Origin: Oceanospirillum sp964342385
GTDB lineage: Bacteria > Pseudomonadota > Gammaproteobacteria > Pseudomonadales > Halomonadaceae
Assembly: GCA_964342385.1 (NCBI GenBank)
Contig: CAYFGP010000041.1
Coordinates: 1-41,133 of the forward strand
Direction: 5' to 3'
DNA: 41,133 bases
Part shown: in pieces, positions 16,303 to 24,802 of the stretch
How the letters are laid out: each line of letters opens with the position of its first letter
Position numbering within the stretch: the stretch's first letter is position 1
The notes under the pieces: generated by a model
Told to the model about the DNA's origin: nothing
Seen by the model: the letters and a program-made list of their open reading frames with translations, nothing else
Databases searched by the model: none
Position numbers and translations under genes: made by a program

Positions 16303-17259
16303 CTATTGACCCAGTTGGGTTTCACCAGGCACAAACAGCTGTTTGCCTGAATTCAGAATATCGGTCACTGACAGGGCTTTTTTGCCCGGCAGCTGCAGAG
16401 TGGAGATACGCAGGGCACCTTCACCACAGGCGATCACCAGACCGGTTTTATCAGCGCTGATCACAGTACCCGGTGTTTGGTTGTGCTCAGCTTCTTCTGC
16501 CTTGGCATGCCAGATACGCAGCGTCGCTTCATCCAGCAGGGTCCAGGCGACAGGCCAGGGGTTAAAGGCACGCACGGTACGATCCAGCTCAATGGCGGGT
16601 TTGGACCAATCCAGCTCGCCTTCTGCCTTGCTCAGTTTCTCGGCGTAGTTGGCCAGGTTATCGTCCTGCACTTCTGCATTCAATGTACCTGCGGCCAGAC
16701 CATCCACTGCTTCTTTCAGCGCATCGCCGCCCTGCTGAGCCAGCTTATCGTGCAGACTTTGCGCAGTATCATCAGCTTCAATGGGCAGATGGGTTTTCAG
16801 CAGCATAGGGCCGGTATCCAGGCCTGCTTCCATCTGCATAATGGTGACGCCGGTTTCCTGATCGCCCAGATGGATGGCTCGTTGAATCGGTGCCGCACCA
16901 CGCCAGCGTGGCAGCAGTGAGCCGTGCACATTGATACAACCCAGACGTGGGGTGTCCAGCACCACCTGAGGCAGAATCAGGCCGTAAGCCACGACAACCA
17001 TCAGATCCGCATTCAGTGCTGCCAGCTCTTTTTGCGCGTCTTCATCACGCAGGGTCAGCGGTTGATAGACAGGAATATCCTGCTCCAGCGCCAGAGACTT
17101 CACAGGGCTTGGGGTCAGTTTGCGACCACGACCCGCTGGGCGATCCGGCTGGGTATAAACGGCAATCACTTCGTGGGAGGTATCGAGCAGGGCTTGCAGG
17201 GAGTGCACGGCAAAATCCGGCGTACCGGCAAAAATAATACGCAGAGGCTGGGCAGACAT
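16303..17259 (-). CDS. fmt: Methionyl-tRNA formyltransferase
   Basis: Fmt formylates initiator Met-tRNA with 10-formyltetrahydrofolate, the step matched later by deformylation with the def product next door. The length is 318 residues. The catalytic domain shows FAGTPDFAVHSL at the N-terminus, the formyl-folate signature NVHGSLLPRWRGAAPI (Asn110, His112) and Asp148 in AGLDTGP, which line up with the catalytic Asn/His/Asp triad of the E. coli enzyme. The C-terminal OB-fold tRNA-binding domain follows after about residue 205. The ATG at 17259 has GGAG six bases upstream. A perfect 11-bp hairpin (17277-17302) sits just before this ribosome site. Confidence 0.97.
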   Translation of the reverse strand: MSAQPLRIIFAGTPDFAVHSLQALLDTSHEVIAVYTQPDRPAGRGRKLTPSPVKSLALEQDIPVYQPLTLRDEDAQKELAALNADLMVVVAYGLILPQVVLDTPRLGCINVHGSLLPRWRGAAPIQRAIHLGDQETGVTIMQMEAGLDTGPMLLKTHLPIEADDTAQSLHDKLAQQGGDALKEAVDGLAAGTLNAEVQDDNLANYAEKLSKAEGELDWSKPAIELDRTVRAFNPWPVAWTLLDEATLRIWHAKAEEAEHNQTPGTVISADKTGLVIACGEGALRISTLQLPGKKALSVTDILNSGKQLFVPGETQLGQ

Positions 17260-17276
17260 AGAATCTCCAAAACGAG

Positions 17277-17302
17277 TTCAGGCCAGCACGGGCTGGCCTG
17301 AA
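17277..17302 (-). promoter_or_regulatory. Perfect hairpin between def and fmt
   Basis: An 11-bp GC-rich perfect inverted repeat (TTCAGGCCAGC, 17277-17287; GCTGGCCTGAA, 17292-17302) with a 4-base loop lies between the def stop and the fmt start, 17 nt before the fmt ATG. No immediate U-run follows, so it looks more like an RNA-stability, processing or translation-control element than a terminator. Confidence 0.5.
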
Positions 17303-17323
17303 AGAATAGCTAATGGCAAAAGA

Positions 17324-17839
17324 TTAGGCCTGGCGGGCCAGTTCACGCTGACGTTTTTCCATCAGTTTGCGCACGCGATTGCGCTTCATGGTCGACAGAT
17401 AATCCACAAACAGCTTGCCATCCAGGTGGTCACATTCGTGCTGAATACAGTGGGCCAGCAGACCATCGGCTTCCAGTTCATAAGGGTTGCCGTCACGATC
17501 CAAAGCTGTCAGCTTAACGCGCAGATGGCGTTTCACATCGGCGTAGTACTCAGGTACAGATAGGCAGCCTTCCTGCATCATCTCAGTGTCATCATCCAGC
17601 GGTGTGTATTCTGGATTGATCATCACATGGGGTTGATCGTTATTTTCAGACACGTCCATGACAATAATGCGCTGATGGATATTCACCTGAGTCGCAGCCA
17701 GACCAATTCCTTTGGCGTGATACATGGTTTCAAACATGTTGTCGACGATGTTACGGACTTCGTCATTCACCTCTTCTACCGGTTTGGCAACCGTGCGCAG
17801 ACGAGCATCAGGAAATTCAAGGATTTGATACAGTGCCAT
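17324..17839 (-). CDS. def: Peptide deformylase
   Basis: A metalloenzyme that removes the formyl group from nascent proteins at the ribosome exit. The 171-residue length is standard. All three deformylase motifs are present: GIGLAATQV (44-52), EGCLSVP with metal ligand Cys92, and HECDHLDG with ligands His134/His138 and catalytic Glu135. The open frame runs 33 codons further upstream. MALYQILEFPD at 17839 matches the family N-terminus and has AAAGG six bases before it. A good promoter is seen about 70-100 bp upstream. It heads the def-fmt-rsmB unit and diverges from the LysM gene. Confidence 0.98.
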   Translation of the reverse strand: MALYQILEFPDARLRTVAKPVEEVNDEVRNIVDNMFETMYHAKGIGLAATQVNIHQRIIVMDVSENNDQPHVMINPEYTPLDDDTEMMQEGCLSVPEYYADVKRHLRVKLTALDRDGNPYELEADGLLAHCIQHECDHLDGKLFVDYLSTMKRNRVRKLMEKRQRELARQA

Positions 17840-17909
17840 GATAAGCCTTTCAAGTGATATAAACTGAGAATTGAACCCAGAATACTGTGTTCTGATCAAT
17901 TTGACTGGT

Positions 17910-17938
17910 ATTGTAGGGGGCTGGTTCCCCTTGGGCAA
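17910..17938 (-). promoter_or_regulatory. Sigma-70 promoter candidate for def-fmt-rsmB
   Basis: On the minus strand TTGCCC (17933-17938) and TACAAT (17910-17915) are separated by exactly 17 bp and directed toward def. Four of six and five of six bases match the consensus. Transcription would begin near 17903. Confidence 0.6.
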
Positions 17939-17997
17939 TCCTAATCGCCCTTATCATCAGCCTCTCAGCCCGCTTTCTTGCGGGGGAGTAGATCACT

Positions 17998-19074
17998 ATG
18001 AGACGTTTCAGGCTTGGTGTTATCGCTGAATGCCTCTTATTGCTAACGCTTGTTACCGCCGTGCCTGTACAGGCCTCAGAGCCTAGGTTACGTGCCGATG
18101 CACCGAGCGAATACAGGGTGCAACCCGGCGATACGTTATGGAGTATTGCACGTCGTTTCTTGCATAACCCATGGATGTGGCCAGCCCTTTGGCATGAAAA
18201 TGCTGCCATTACCAATCCCGATATGATCTATCCCGGCGATATTCTCGTCTTAAAGCACAGTGAGTCGGGTCAGGCTCAGTTAAGTTATCAACAAGCCGAA
18301 GAAGGCTCAGTGGTCAAACTTTCACCCAGTGTGCGTATCGAAAGTTACCGCCAGGCGGTGCCCAGCGTGCCTATGCAGAAAATAGCGCCCTTTATTGAGC
18401 GTCATCAGGTGTTTACCGAAGAGCAACTGGAAAACAGTGGCTATATTCTGAGTATGGAAGATAACCGCATTGTCGCAGGGCTGAATGACCGGGTGTATGT
18501 GCGTGGTGCCGGTTATTCCGCAGTGGGTAGCCGTTATCTGCTCTATCGGCAGGAAAAGGCTTATCAGTCCAATCAGTTTCGCCCGAATCAGCCTAATCGG
18601 ATGCTCGGTTATGAAATGCGCTATATCGGTACTCTCGAACTGGAAAGCCTAGATAACGATATTGCGACCATGAGGGTGGTTAAAAGTAAGGAAGAGGTGC
18701 GAGAGAAGGATATCGTTACCTTGCAAGATATGGGGGAAACTCCAGCGACTTTCTACCCTAATGCGCCGAGCCGACGGGTCCAGGGTGAGATTATCTCTAT
18801 GCTGGAAGGCGTTGGTTTTGGAGGTTTGTATTCCGTCGTTGCGATTAACCTGGGCGAGGATCATCACTTATCGCCGGGTAATGTACTGACAATCTCCACT
18901 CAGCGTGAAAAAGCTAAAGATGCCCGTAACGGTGAACAAGTCGCCCTGCCACCGGAGGCGATGGGTTATTTGATGGTGTTTAGGACATTTTCCCGGGTGA
19001 GTTATGCCTTGGTGATGGAAGCAGGTAAGCCAGTTAAAGTGGGGGATTTATTGACCGTACCGGATTTACAGTAG
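17998..19074 (+). CDS. Exported LysM-domain protein
   Basis: A 358-residue protein with a signal peptide (RRFRLG start, LLLLTLV core, cleavage after VQA near residue 26). It has one LysM peptidoglycan-binding domain at about 39-87 (YRVQPGDTLWSIARRFL ... NPDMIYPGDILVL). The remaining 270 residues are beta-rich with no catalytic motif that I recognise. It matches in position the LysM protein between def and dprA near the Pseudomonas origin, a conserved but poorly characterised gene. The ATG has a GGGGGAG stretch about 10 bases upstream. A cell-wall-associated periplasmic role is inferred from the signal peptide and LysM only. It is divergent from def. Confidence 0.9.
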   Translation: MRRFRLGVIAECLLLLTLVTAVPVQASEPRLRADAPSEYRVQPGDTLWSIARRFLHNPWMWPALWHENAAITNPDMIYPGDILVLKHSESGQAQLSYQQAEEGSVVKLSPSVRIESYRQAVPSVPMQKIAPFIERHQVFTEEQLENSGYILSMEDNRIVAGLNDRVYVRGAGYSAVGSRYLLYRQEKAYQSNQFRPNQPNRMLGYEMRYIGTLELESLDNDIATMRVVKSKEEVREKDIVTLQDMGETPATFYPNAPSRRVQGEIISMLEGVGFGGLYSVVAINLGEDHHLSPGNVLTISTQREKAKDARNGEQVALPPEAMGYLMVFRTFSRVSYALVMEAGKPVKVGDLLTVPDLQ

Positions 19075-19108
19075 TTATTTTGATCATAATATTACGTAAT
19101 TACTTTCC

Positions 19109-19114
19109 TATAAT
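19109..19114 (+). promoter_or_regulatory. Candidate -10 element upstream of dprA
   Basis: A perfect TATAAT lies 112 bp before the dprA ATG, with no convincing -35 at 16-18 bp. It may mark a separate dprA promoter after the LysM gene. Confidence 0.3.
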
Positions 19115-19225
19115 CGATACAGCACTTATCAGTGACTAGGCAGATGCGGTTTCGGATAAGCATCGCAATAAATTAAGTACCAATTACCAACGCAATGGAG
19201 CAATAAATACCAAGGAGTTGAGGTT

Positions 19226-20581
19226 ATGTCTGACAAGGATGTGCACCATACACTGGCTTTTCTGGCGTTATCGCAATTAAAAGGCTTTGGCCCAGCACGC
19301 TTAAACCTTTTACTGCAACAGTGTGAACCGGGCAGTGATGATTTCTATGCCGACTGCTTGCGTTATCTACCACAGATCCCAGGCTTAAATGCTCAGCAGG
19401 TGCAGTTGTGCTGTCAGCGTATCCATAATCCCTTTCATGGTGAGTGGAAAGAAAGGGATCAACTGCTGCATTGGCTGGCTTATGATCAACATCAGGTTTT
19501 GACCCTGGGGCATGCAGATTATCCCGAGTTACTACAGCAGATCGCTGATCCTCCTTTAATGCTCTATCTGGCCGGTGATGTTGAGTTACTCCATCGCCCC
19601 CAGTTGGCTATTGTGGGTAGCCGCAAGCCTACTATCGAGGGTTTTAATGATGCCCGTCGCTTTGCCGGTGCTTTATCGGAACTGGGGTGGTGCATTACCA
19701 GTGGTCTGGCTGAAGGTATTGATGCCGCTGCTCATCAGGGTTGTCTACAGGCGAATGGTAAAACGTTGGCAGTATTGGGTACGGGCATCGATAGAGTTTA
19801 TCCACGCAGTAATCAGCCGTTGTATGAACAGATCTACCATCAGGGATTGCTGATCAGTGAGTTTCCTCTAGGCACTGCACCCAGAGGTCATAACTTCCCT
19901 AAACGTAATCGTATTGTGGCGGGTTTAAGTGTCGGTGTATTGGTCGTAGAAGCGGCGTTGAAAAGTGGTTCTCTGATCAGTGCCCGCCTGGCCTGTGAAT
20001 CGGGGCGGGAGGTTTTTGCTATACCGGGTTCGATCCATCAGGCTCAATACAAAGGCTGTCATCAGTTGATCAAGCAGGGTGCCAAACTGACGGAAACGAT
20101 TCAGGATATTCACGAAGAGCTGGCGCACTGGTTACAGCTGCCGGAAAGTTATTCATCTGGTATGTATGAATTTACCGTTGAGGATTCTTTTCCAGCTGAT
20201 GGCTCTTCACCTGCTAATAGGCCTTTTTCAGCAAGAGAAGATCAACAAACTACATTTAACCAAAGCCTGGAGCTATTTACTGATAAGGCTCACTCCTTTA
20301 ATCCAACCTCCAGCAATACCCCTTCGATACCTAACATCTCAAACTCTGCTACTACTGCTCCTGTTACTGCACAAAAGAAACCCCAACCGGTGCCTACGTT
20401 TGATCATCCTCAACAGGAACAGCTCTGGCAGGCGATAGCTCAAGGCGCAGGTAATCTGGATGCCTTGGTTATGGCGACAGGCTTAAATACCGGTGAGATC
20501 TCGCAAAATCTCCTGATGCTTGAGCTATCGGGGCGTGTGGTACAGGAAGCGGGGATCTATCGAGTGAATCTATCGGCTTGA
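19226..20581 (+). CDS. dprA: DNA-processing protein DprA (Smf)
   Basis: DprA binds incoming single-stranded DNA and loads RecA during natural transformation; the gene is also kept in species not known to be transformable. The protein has 451 residues, longer than the usual 360-380. The N-terminal helical region (about 10-90) is followed by the Rossmann-like DprA core (about 100-300) with VGSRKPT, ITSGLAEGIDAAAH, VLGTGIDRVYP, and KRNRIVAGLS. The extra length is a Ser/Pro/Thr/Asn-rich linker at about 305-390. A C-terminal winged-helix domain (about 392-448) closes the protein. The start has AAGGAG eight bases upstream. The order lysM-dprA-tsaC is conserved near the Pseudomonas origin. Confidence 0.96.
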   Translation: MSDKDVHHTLAFLALSQLKGFGPARLNLLLQQCEPGSDDFYADCLRYLPQIPGLNAQQVQLCCQRIHNPFHGEWKERDQLLHWLAYDQHQVLTLGHADYPELLQQIADPPLMLYLAGDVELLHRPQLAIVGSRKPTIEGFNDARRFAGALSELGWCITSGLAEGIDAAAHQGCLQANGKTLAVLGTGIDRVYPRSNQPLYEQIYHQGLLISEFPLGTAPRGHNFPKRNRIVAGLSVGVLVVEAALKSGSLISARLACESGREVFAIPGSIHQAQYKGCHQLIKQGAKLTETIQDIHEELAHWLQLPESYSSGMYEFTVEDSFPADGSSPANRPFSAREDQQTTFNQSLELFTDKAHSFNPTSSNTPSIPNISNSATTAPVTAQKKPQPVPTFDHPQQEQLWQAIAQGAGNLDALVMATGLNTGEISQNLLMLELSGRVVQEAGIYRVNLSA

Positions 20582-20880
20582 TTGCTCTATGCCTGCTAAT
20601 AGTTCCATCATTGATTGGCCTTGCTTAAAACACAGTACGTGATCAGATCGTTAGCTATCGAAGTTATGCTAGGGAACCTTTTTAATTCCACTTTATCTTA
20701 CCAATGCCCAATACATGGTTTGAGCTTAGACGTTCTATAAGATTGGCTGCGCTTGCATCTTATGAGTGGCTTCGCTAGTGTGCCGGGGCGAAAATACTCT
20801 ATCAGTGTGCATGGGAGCGTACGCTGATTGGTCGGGTCAGGACGGTGTGAAGTTGTATCAGTTTTAAGTGAGTCATCAAC
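20582..20880. other. Intergenic region between dprA and tsaC
   Basis: About 300 bp without a convincing gene, terminator or promoter. The tsaC ATG is preceded only by a modest GTGAG stretch. I see nothing recognisable here. Confidence 0.4.
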
Positions 20881-21453
20881 ATGTCTGCAAGTTCCAATAC
20901 TGCTATTTCTACTAGCGTAAACAAAGCCGTTGAGGTATTACAGCAAGGGGGCGTGATTGCCTATCCTACGGAAGCGGTTTGGGGCGTGGGGTGTGATCCA
21001 ACCAATACCGCAGCGTTAGAGAAGTTGATGGCATTGAAAGCCCGAGACCCTAATAAAGGTGTGATCCTGATTGCAGCCAGTGTGGCGCAGGTGCAGCCGT
21101 TAATGGCAGCGATTACTCCTGAACAGCAGGCGATGCTGGATGAAACCTGGCCGGGACCCAATACCTGGTTAGTGCCGCCTTCAGAACAGGTACATCCCTT
21201 GGTGAAAGGTCAGCATCCTCTGGTGGCCGTGCGAGTCACCGATCACCCCTTAGTGAAACAGCTGTGTCAGGCATTTGGTGGTGCGATCGTATCCACTTCG
21301 GCCAACCCTGCAGGCGAACTACCAGCGATGTCAGAGCAGGATATTGTCAGCTATTTTCCAACTCAGCTGGATTTTGTGTTGTCCGGTGAACTGGGTGGTG
21401 CCAAGCAGCCCAGCCGTATCCGTAACTTGTTAACCGGTGAAACTCTAAGATAA
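20881..21453 (+). CDS. tsaC: L-threonylcarbamoyladenylate synthase TsaC (YrdC/Sua5 family)
   Basis: TsaC makes threonylcarbamoyl-AMP from threonine, bicarbonate and ATP, the first step of t6A37 modification of ANN-decoding tRNAs in the cytoplasm. The 190-residue length is the short TsaC form without the Sua5 extension. Family signatures seen are GGVIAYPTEAVWGVGCDP near residues 23-40, the KARDPNKG loop, and STSANPAGELPA. The protein ends IRNLLTGETLR, like E. coli TsaC. It lies between dprA and hemF as in pseudomonads, although the qor gene found there is absent. A short stem-loop (21529-21549) lies between it and hemF. Confidence 0.96.
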   Translation: MSASSNTAISTSVNKAVEVLQQGGVIAYPTEAVWGVGCDPTNTAALEKLMALKARDPNKGVILIAASVAQVQPLMAAITPEQQAMLDETWPGPNTWLVPPSEQVHPLVKGQHPLVAVRVTDHPLVKQLCQAFGGAIVSTSANPAGELPAMSEQDIVSYFPTQLDFVLSGELGGAKQPSRIRNLLTGETLR

Positions 21454-21528
21454 ACATTACCATCCCATTTCTTATCTTCTGCTTCTTACACTATTCACTC
21501 ATTCCGTTGCGATCTAACCCGATAATCT

Positions 21529-21549
21529 GCCCTGTTAAAATAACGGGGC
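21529..21549 (+). terminator. Possible weak terminator or stem-loop after tsaC
   Basis: GCCCTGTTA / TAACGGGGC form a 9-bp stem (one G-T pair) with a 3-base loop. No U-run follows, so termination is doubtful; it could be a leader structure of hemF. Confidence 0.35.
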
Positions 21550-21612
21550 ATTGTCAGCATCAGGCAGACCCCCTAGTATTGCCTCAATTATTTATTACAG
21601 GGGATCTCCTTT

Positions 21613-22521
21613 ATGAGTGCTGTCGATTTTGACGCGGTAAAAAGCTATCTGATGGATCTGCAGGATCGTATCTGTGCCGGTTTGGCAGAAGAAGATGGTC
21701 AGGTTGGTTTTATGGAAGACAACTGGCAGCGCGAGCAAGGTGGCGGTGGTCGTACCCGTCTGATCACAAAAGGCGGCGTATTTGAAAAAGGCGGTGTAAA
21801 TTTCTCCCATGTATTTGGTGGTCAGCTGCCGCCAAGCGCTTCTGCTGTTCGTCCTGAATTAGCCGGTCGTAGCTTCCAGGCCGCGGGCGTTTCTCTGGTG
21901 ATGCATCCGGAAAACCCTTACGTACCCACCTCCCATATGAACGTACGTATCTTTGTCGCTGAGAAAGAAGGCGAAGAACCCGTGTGGTGGTTCGGTGGTG
22001 GTTACGATCTGACCCCTTACTACGGTTTTGAAGAAGATTGTGTCCATTGGCATAAAACTGCAAAGGCGGCGTGCGATCCTTTTGGTGCTGAGGTTTATGG
22101 CAAATATAAGAAATGGTGTGATGACTATTTCTTCCTGAAGCACAGAGATGAAGCCCGTGGTGTCGGTGGTCTGTTCTTTGATGACCTGAATGAAGGCAGC
22201 TTCGAGCAGTGTTTTGAATTTACTCGTGCCATCGGTGATAGCTATCTGGATGCTTACCGCCCGATTGTGGCTCGCCGTAAAGAAACTGAGTTTGGTGAGC
22301 GTGAGCGTAAGTTCCAATGCTACCGTCGTGGTCGCTATGTGGAGTTTAACCTGGTATTTGACCGGGGCACGCTGTTTGGTCTGCAATCCGGTGGCCGTAC
22401 GGAATCCATTCTGATGTCCCTGCCGCCAGAGGTGCATTGGGATTACGGTTATGAGCCGGAAGAGGGTAGTGCAGAAGCTGAGTTGTATGAAAAATTCCTG
22501 CCACACCGCGAGTGGATTTAA
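21613..22521 (+). CDS. hemF: Oxygen-dependent coproporphyrinogen-III oxidase
   Basis: HemF decarboxylates coproporphyrinogen III to protoporphyrinogen IX using O2, in cytosolic haem synthesis, so aerobic growth is implied. At 302 residues it is the standard length. The conserved blocks NPYVPTSHMNVR, WWFGGGYDLTPYY, HRDEARGVGGLFFDD and the Arg-rich ERKFQCYRRGRYVEFNLV stretch are all intact, including the active-site His and Asp region. The start is preceded by AGGGGA about nine bases upstream. A strong terminator follows. The hemF-aroE neighbourhood is conserved with Pseudomonas, although a DsbA-like gene is inserted between them here. Confidence 0.98.
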   Translation: MSAVDFDAVKSYLMDLQDRICAGLAEEDGQVGFMEDNWQREQGGGGRTRLITKGGVFEKGGVNFSHVFGGQLPPSASAVRPELAGRSFQAAGVSLVMHPENPYVPTSHMNVRIFVAEKEGEEPVWWFGGGYDLTPYYGFEEDCVHWHKTAKAACDPFGAEVYGKYKKWCDDYFFLKHRDEARGVGGLFFDDLNEGSFEQCFEFTRAIGDSYLDAYRPIVARRKETEFGERERKFQCYRRGRYVEFNLVFDRGTLFGLQSGGRTESILMSLPPEVHWDYGYEPEEGSAEAELYEKFLPHREWI

Positions 22522-22591
22522 GCAGCTGTAAATGCTTTATCAGTCATAAATCAGTAGGTAATCGCCTTAAGGCAATACAGCACTGAGTAGC

Positions 22592-22632
22592 TAAAAGCCC
22601 TGAACGCTGAAAATAAGCTCAGGGCTTTTAAA
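22592..22632 (+). terminator. Terminator downstream of hemF
   Basis: A 12-bp perfect stem TAAAAGCCCTGA (22592-22603) / TCAGGGCTTTTA (22619-22630) has a 15-base loop. The stem itself supplies the T-run after the GC core. Confidence 0.8.
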
Positions 22633-22712
22633 CTCAATAGCCTTCAATCGAATGGCTTTAACCGGGCTGCTTTAAAAGAACGCTTTAATAAAGAACGGGA
22701 GCAAATGCAGAC

Positions 22713-23438
22713 ATGGCTCGACTACAAATCGCCTATATTATGGACCCGCTGTGTGGCTGGTGTTATGCCGCCGCGCCCATTATTGATCAGTTACGCGCCG
22801 AATACGGCGATCAGCTGCAGTGGCAGGTGTATCTGGGCGGCTTAATGCCGGAATCCCGTATTCTGGGCCCTCGTTTTCGTGATCATATTTTGACGGCGTG
22901 TCATCGTATTGAGAAGCTGACCGGTCAGCCGTTTGGTGCGGGCTTTACCGCTTTGATTCAGGACCCGGATAGTGCCTTGGACTCCCGTCCTGCCAGTATC
23001 GCCATTCGTGAACTGATTCTGCAGGGCGATATGGAAAAAACTCTGGACTATATCAAGCGTCTGCAGAGTCATCATTATCGTGATGGTTGCACCCTGACCG
23101 AACCGGATATCCTATTAGGTGCAGCGGAAGGTCTGCTGGACGACACCGATAAGCTGAAGTTCCTGCTGGAAACACCAGCCACTTGGGATAAAGAAACCGA
23201 AGCTCTGTTCCTGCAGGGACGTAATATGCTGACCGCCGCGGAAGGTCAAGGCTTCCCAACGCTGGCGATCAAGTACCGTGGCCGTTATCAGAAACTGGGT
23301 CATGAGATGTATTACGATCACCCGGATCAGCTAGTCACCGAACTGGCCGCTGTGGTTGCCGAAGTGGCTGCCCAGCCTGAGCCTAAAGAAGGGCCAAAAG
23401 CACAGCCAGCGGAAGAATCGCCAGCTGCAAGCGAATAA
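22713..23438 (+). CDS. DsbA-family (thioredoxin-fold) oxidoreductase, cytoplasmic
   Basis: A 241-residue thioredoxin-fold protein with a CGWC active site (Cys14-Cys17) in the first strand-helix and a cis-proline loop GQGFPT (Pro182). A DsbA-type helical insertion lies between them. There is no signal peptide, so unlike DsbA it should act in the cytoplasm; FrnE-like proteins are the nearest named relatives I can suggest. The last 25 residues or so form a Pro/Glu/Ala/Lys-rich tail that looks disordered. The ATG at 22713 has GGAG about 11 bases upstream; an ATG at 22705 is out of frame. It sits between hemF and aroE with 75 bp before aroE. Substrate unknown. Confidence 0.85.
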   Translation: MARLQIAYIMDPLCGWCYAAAPIIDQLRAEYGDQLQWQVYLGGLMPESRILGPRFRDHILTACHRIEKLTGQPFGAGFTALIQDPDSALDSRPASIAIRELILQGDMEKTLDYIKRLQSHHYRDGCTLTEPDILLGAAEGLLDDTDKLKFLLETPATWDKETEALFLQGRNMLTAAEGQGFPTLAIKYRGRYQKLGHEMYYDHPDQLVTELAAVVAEVAAQPEPKEGPKAQPAEESPAASE

Positions 23439-23513
23439 ATAACAAATTAAGCGGCCCAGCAAGCAAGCGTAAATAACAGAACTAGATAACAGGATAAGAG
23501 AGCAGGACACCCT

Positions 23514-24344
23514 ATGACCGATCGTTACGCTGTCTTTGGCAATCCTATTGCCCACAGTAAATCACCCCAGATCCATACGGAGTTTGCCCAGCAAACGGAG
23601 CAGGATCTGAGCTACGAAGCGCTATTGGCACCGGTGGATGCCTTTGCTGAAAGCTTTAATGTATTTCTGCAGCAGCAGGGTAAAGGGGCCAATATTACCG
23701 TACCGTTTAAGCAGGATGCCTATGAACGTGCAGAGTCATTAACGCCTCGTGCGCAGCGGGCCGGTGCAGTGAATACCTTATGGCAGGATGAACAAGGTGT
23801 GGTTCACGGTGATACTACCGATGGCGTCGGTCTGGTGCGTGACTTGACGCAAAATCAGCAGCTGGATCTAAAGGGTAAACGTATTCTGATTTTAGGTGCA
23901 GGCGGTGCCGTACGCGGGGTTATCGAGCCAATTCTAGCCGAGCAACCAGCACAGTTAGTGATTGCCAATCGTACTGTGAGCAAAGCCGAGCAATTGGCTG
24001 AACTGTTTGCAGACTTCGGCGTGATTTCCGGCTGTGGTTTTGCCGATCTGTCCGGTCAGCAGTTTGATGTGGTAGTGAATGGCACTGCGGCCAGTCTGGC
24101 AGGGGATTTACCACCATTGCCTGATGATCTGCTGGCAGAGGGTGCGGCTTGCTACGATATGATGTACAGCAAAGAGACTACTGTCTTTAACCTGTGGGCA
24201 CTGGAGCATGGGGCAGCCAAAGCCATCGATGGTTTAGGCATGCTGGTAGAGCAGGCGGCGGAATCTTTTAATATCTGGCGTGGTGTGCAGCCAAAAACCG
24301 ATCAGGTGATGGCTCAGCTGCGTGAAGCATTGAATCAAAGCTGA
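23514..24344 (+). CDS. aroE: Shikimate dehydrogenase (NADP+)
   Basis: AroE reduces 3-dehydroshikimate to shikimate with NADPH in the aromatic amino acid pathway. The length is 276 residues. The N-terminal substrate domain shows GNPIAHSKSPQIH and NITVPFK, with catalytic Lys66 and partner Asp103 in DTTDGVG. The NADP-binding Rossmann loop is GAGGAVRGV (128-136), and NRT at 152-154 is the usual 2'-phosphate-binding motif of AroE, separating it from YdiB-type enzymes. AGGA lies about 10 bases upstream of the start. A strong bidirectional terminator follows. Confidence 0.98.
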   Translation: MTDRYAVFGNPIAHSKSPQIHTEFAQQTEQDLSYEALLAPVDAFAESFNVFLQQQGKGANITVPFKQDAYERAESLTPRAQRAGAVNTLWQDEQGVVHGDTTDGVGLVRDLTQNQQLDLKGKRILILGAGGAVRGVIEPILAEQPAQLVIANRTVSKAEQLAELFADFGVISGCGFADLSGQQFDVVVNGTAASLAGDLPPLPDDLLAEGAACYDMMYSKETTVFNLWALEHGAAKAIDGLGMLVEQAAESFNIWRGVQPKTDQVMAQLREALNQS

Positions 24345-24413
24345 TTGCTTGCTGATATCTGTACAGGCCAATGCTAAGTGCAGGCAGTGCTGATATCGCT
24401 GATTAAGACAAAC

Positions 24414-24458
24414 AAAAACGCCGAAGAGGGTATGATTAAAGCTCTCTTCGGCGTTTTT
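24414..24458. terminator. Bidirectional terminator between aroE and the small membrane protein gene
   Basis: A perfect 15-bp stem (24414-24428 / 24444-24458) contains CGCCGAAGAG and is bounded by A5 and T5. It serves the converging aroE and M48/small-membrane-protein units. Confidence 0.88.
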
Positions 24459-24512
24459 CGGTGTTTTTGTGGCTATCAGGTTCGAGCAGCACTTTTGCGA
24501 TGAACTGTTAAA

Positions 24513-24791
24513 TTAGCTGCGCTTATACAGACCTACCATACAAGCCAGTAGGCCGATCATCGATAAGATCATACCTGAGTTAACCAGCAGCGGATGGCGC
24601 TCTGAGAAGGCAACAAAGATGGTTTTACCTTCAATACACTCGCCAGTACGGTAATCAAAACCGAGACTTTGCACCATACAGGCCTGAGCATCACTCAGTT
24701 CAGACCAGTAAGCTGACATCATTGCCAAGGAAGGAATGACCATTAAAGCCAATCCAACCAATACCCAGGGGTTACGAATAGAGAAATTCAA
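24513..24791 (-). CDS. Small two-helix membrane protein of unknown function
   Basis: I do not recognise this family. The product of about 92 residues has two predicted transmembrane helices (about 9-27 and 67-86). They flank a roughly 40-residue loop with two cysteines (in AQACMVQ and GECIEG) that could form a disulfide if the loop is periplasmic. No ATG is usable. I prefer the TTG at 24791, which has AGGA eight bases upstream overlapping the TGA stop of the M48 gene; a TTG at 24806 would add five residues and overlap that gene. The arrangement implies translational coupling to the M48 lipoprotein protease. A terminator follows at 24414-24458. Confidence 0.7.
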   Translation of the reverse strand: MNFSIRNPWVLVGLALMVIPSLAMMSAYWSELSDAQACMVQSLGFDYRTGECIEGKTIFVAFSERHPLLVNSGMILSMIGLLACMVGLYKRS

Positions 24792-24802
24792 CGGAGCTAT
24801 CC

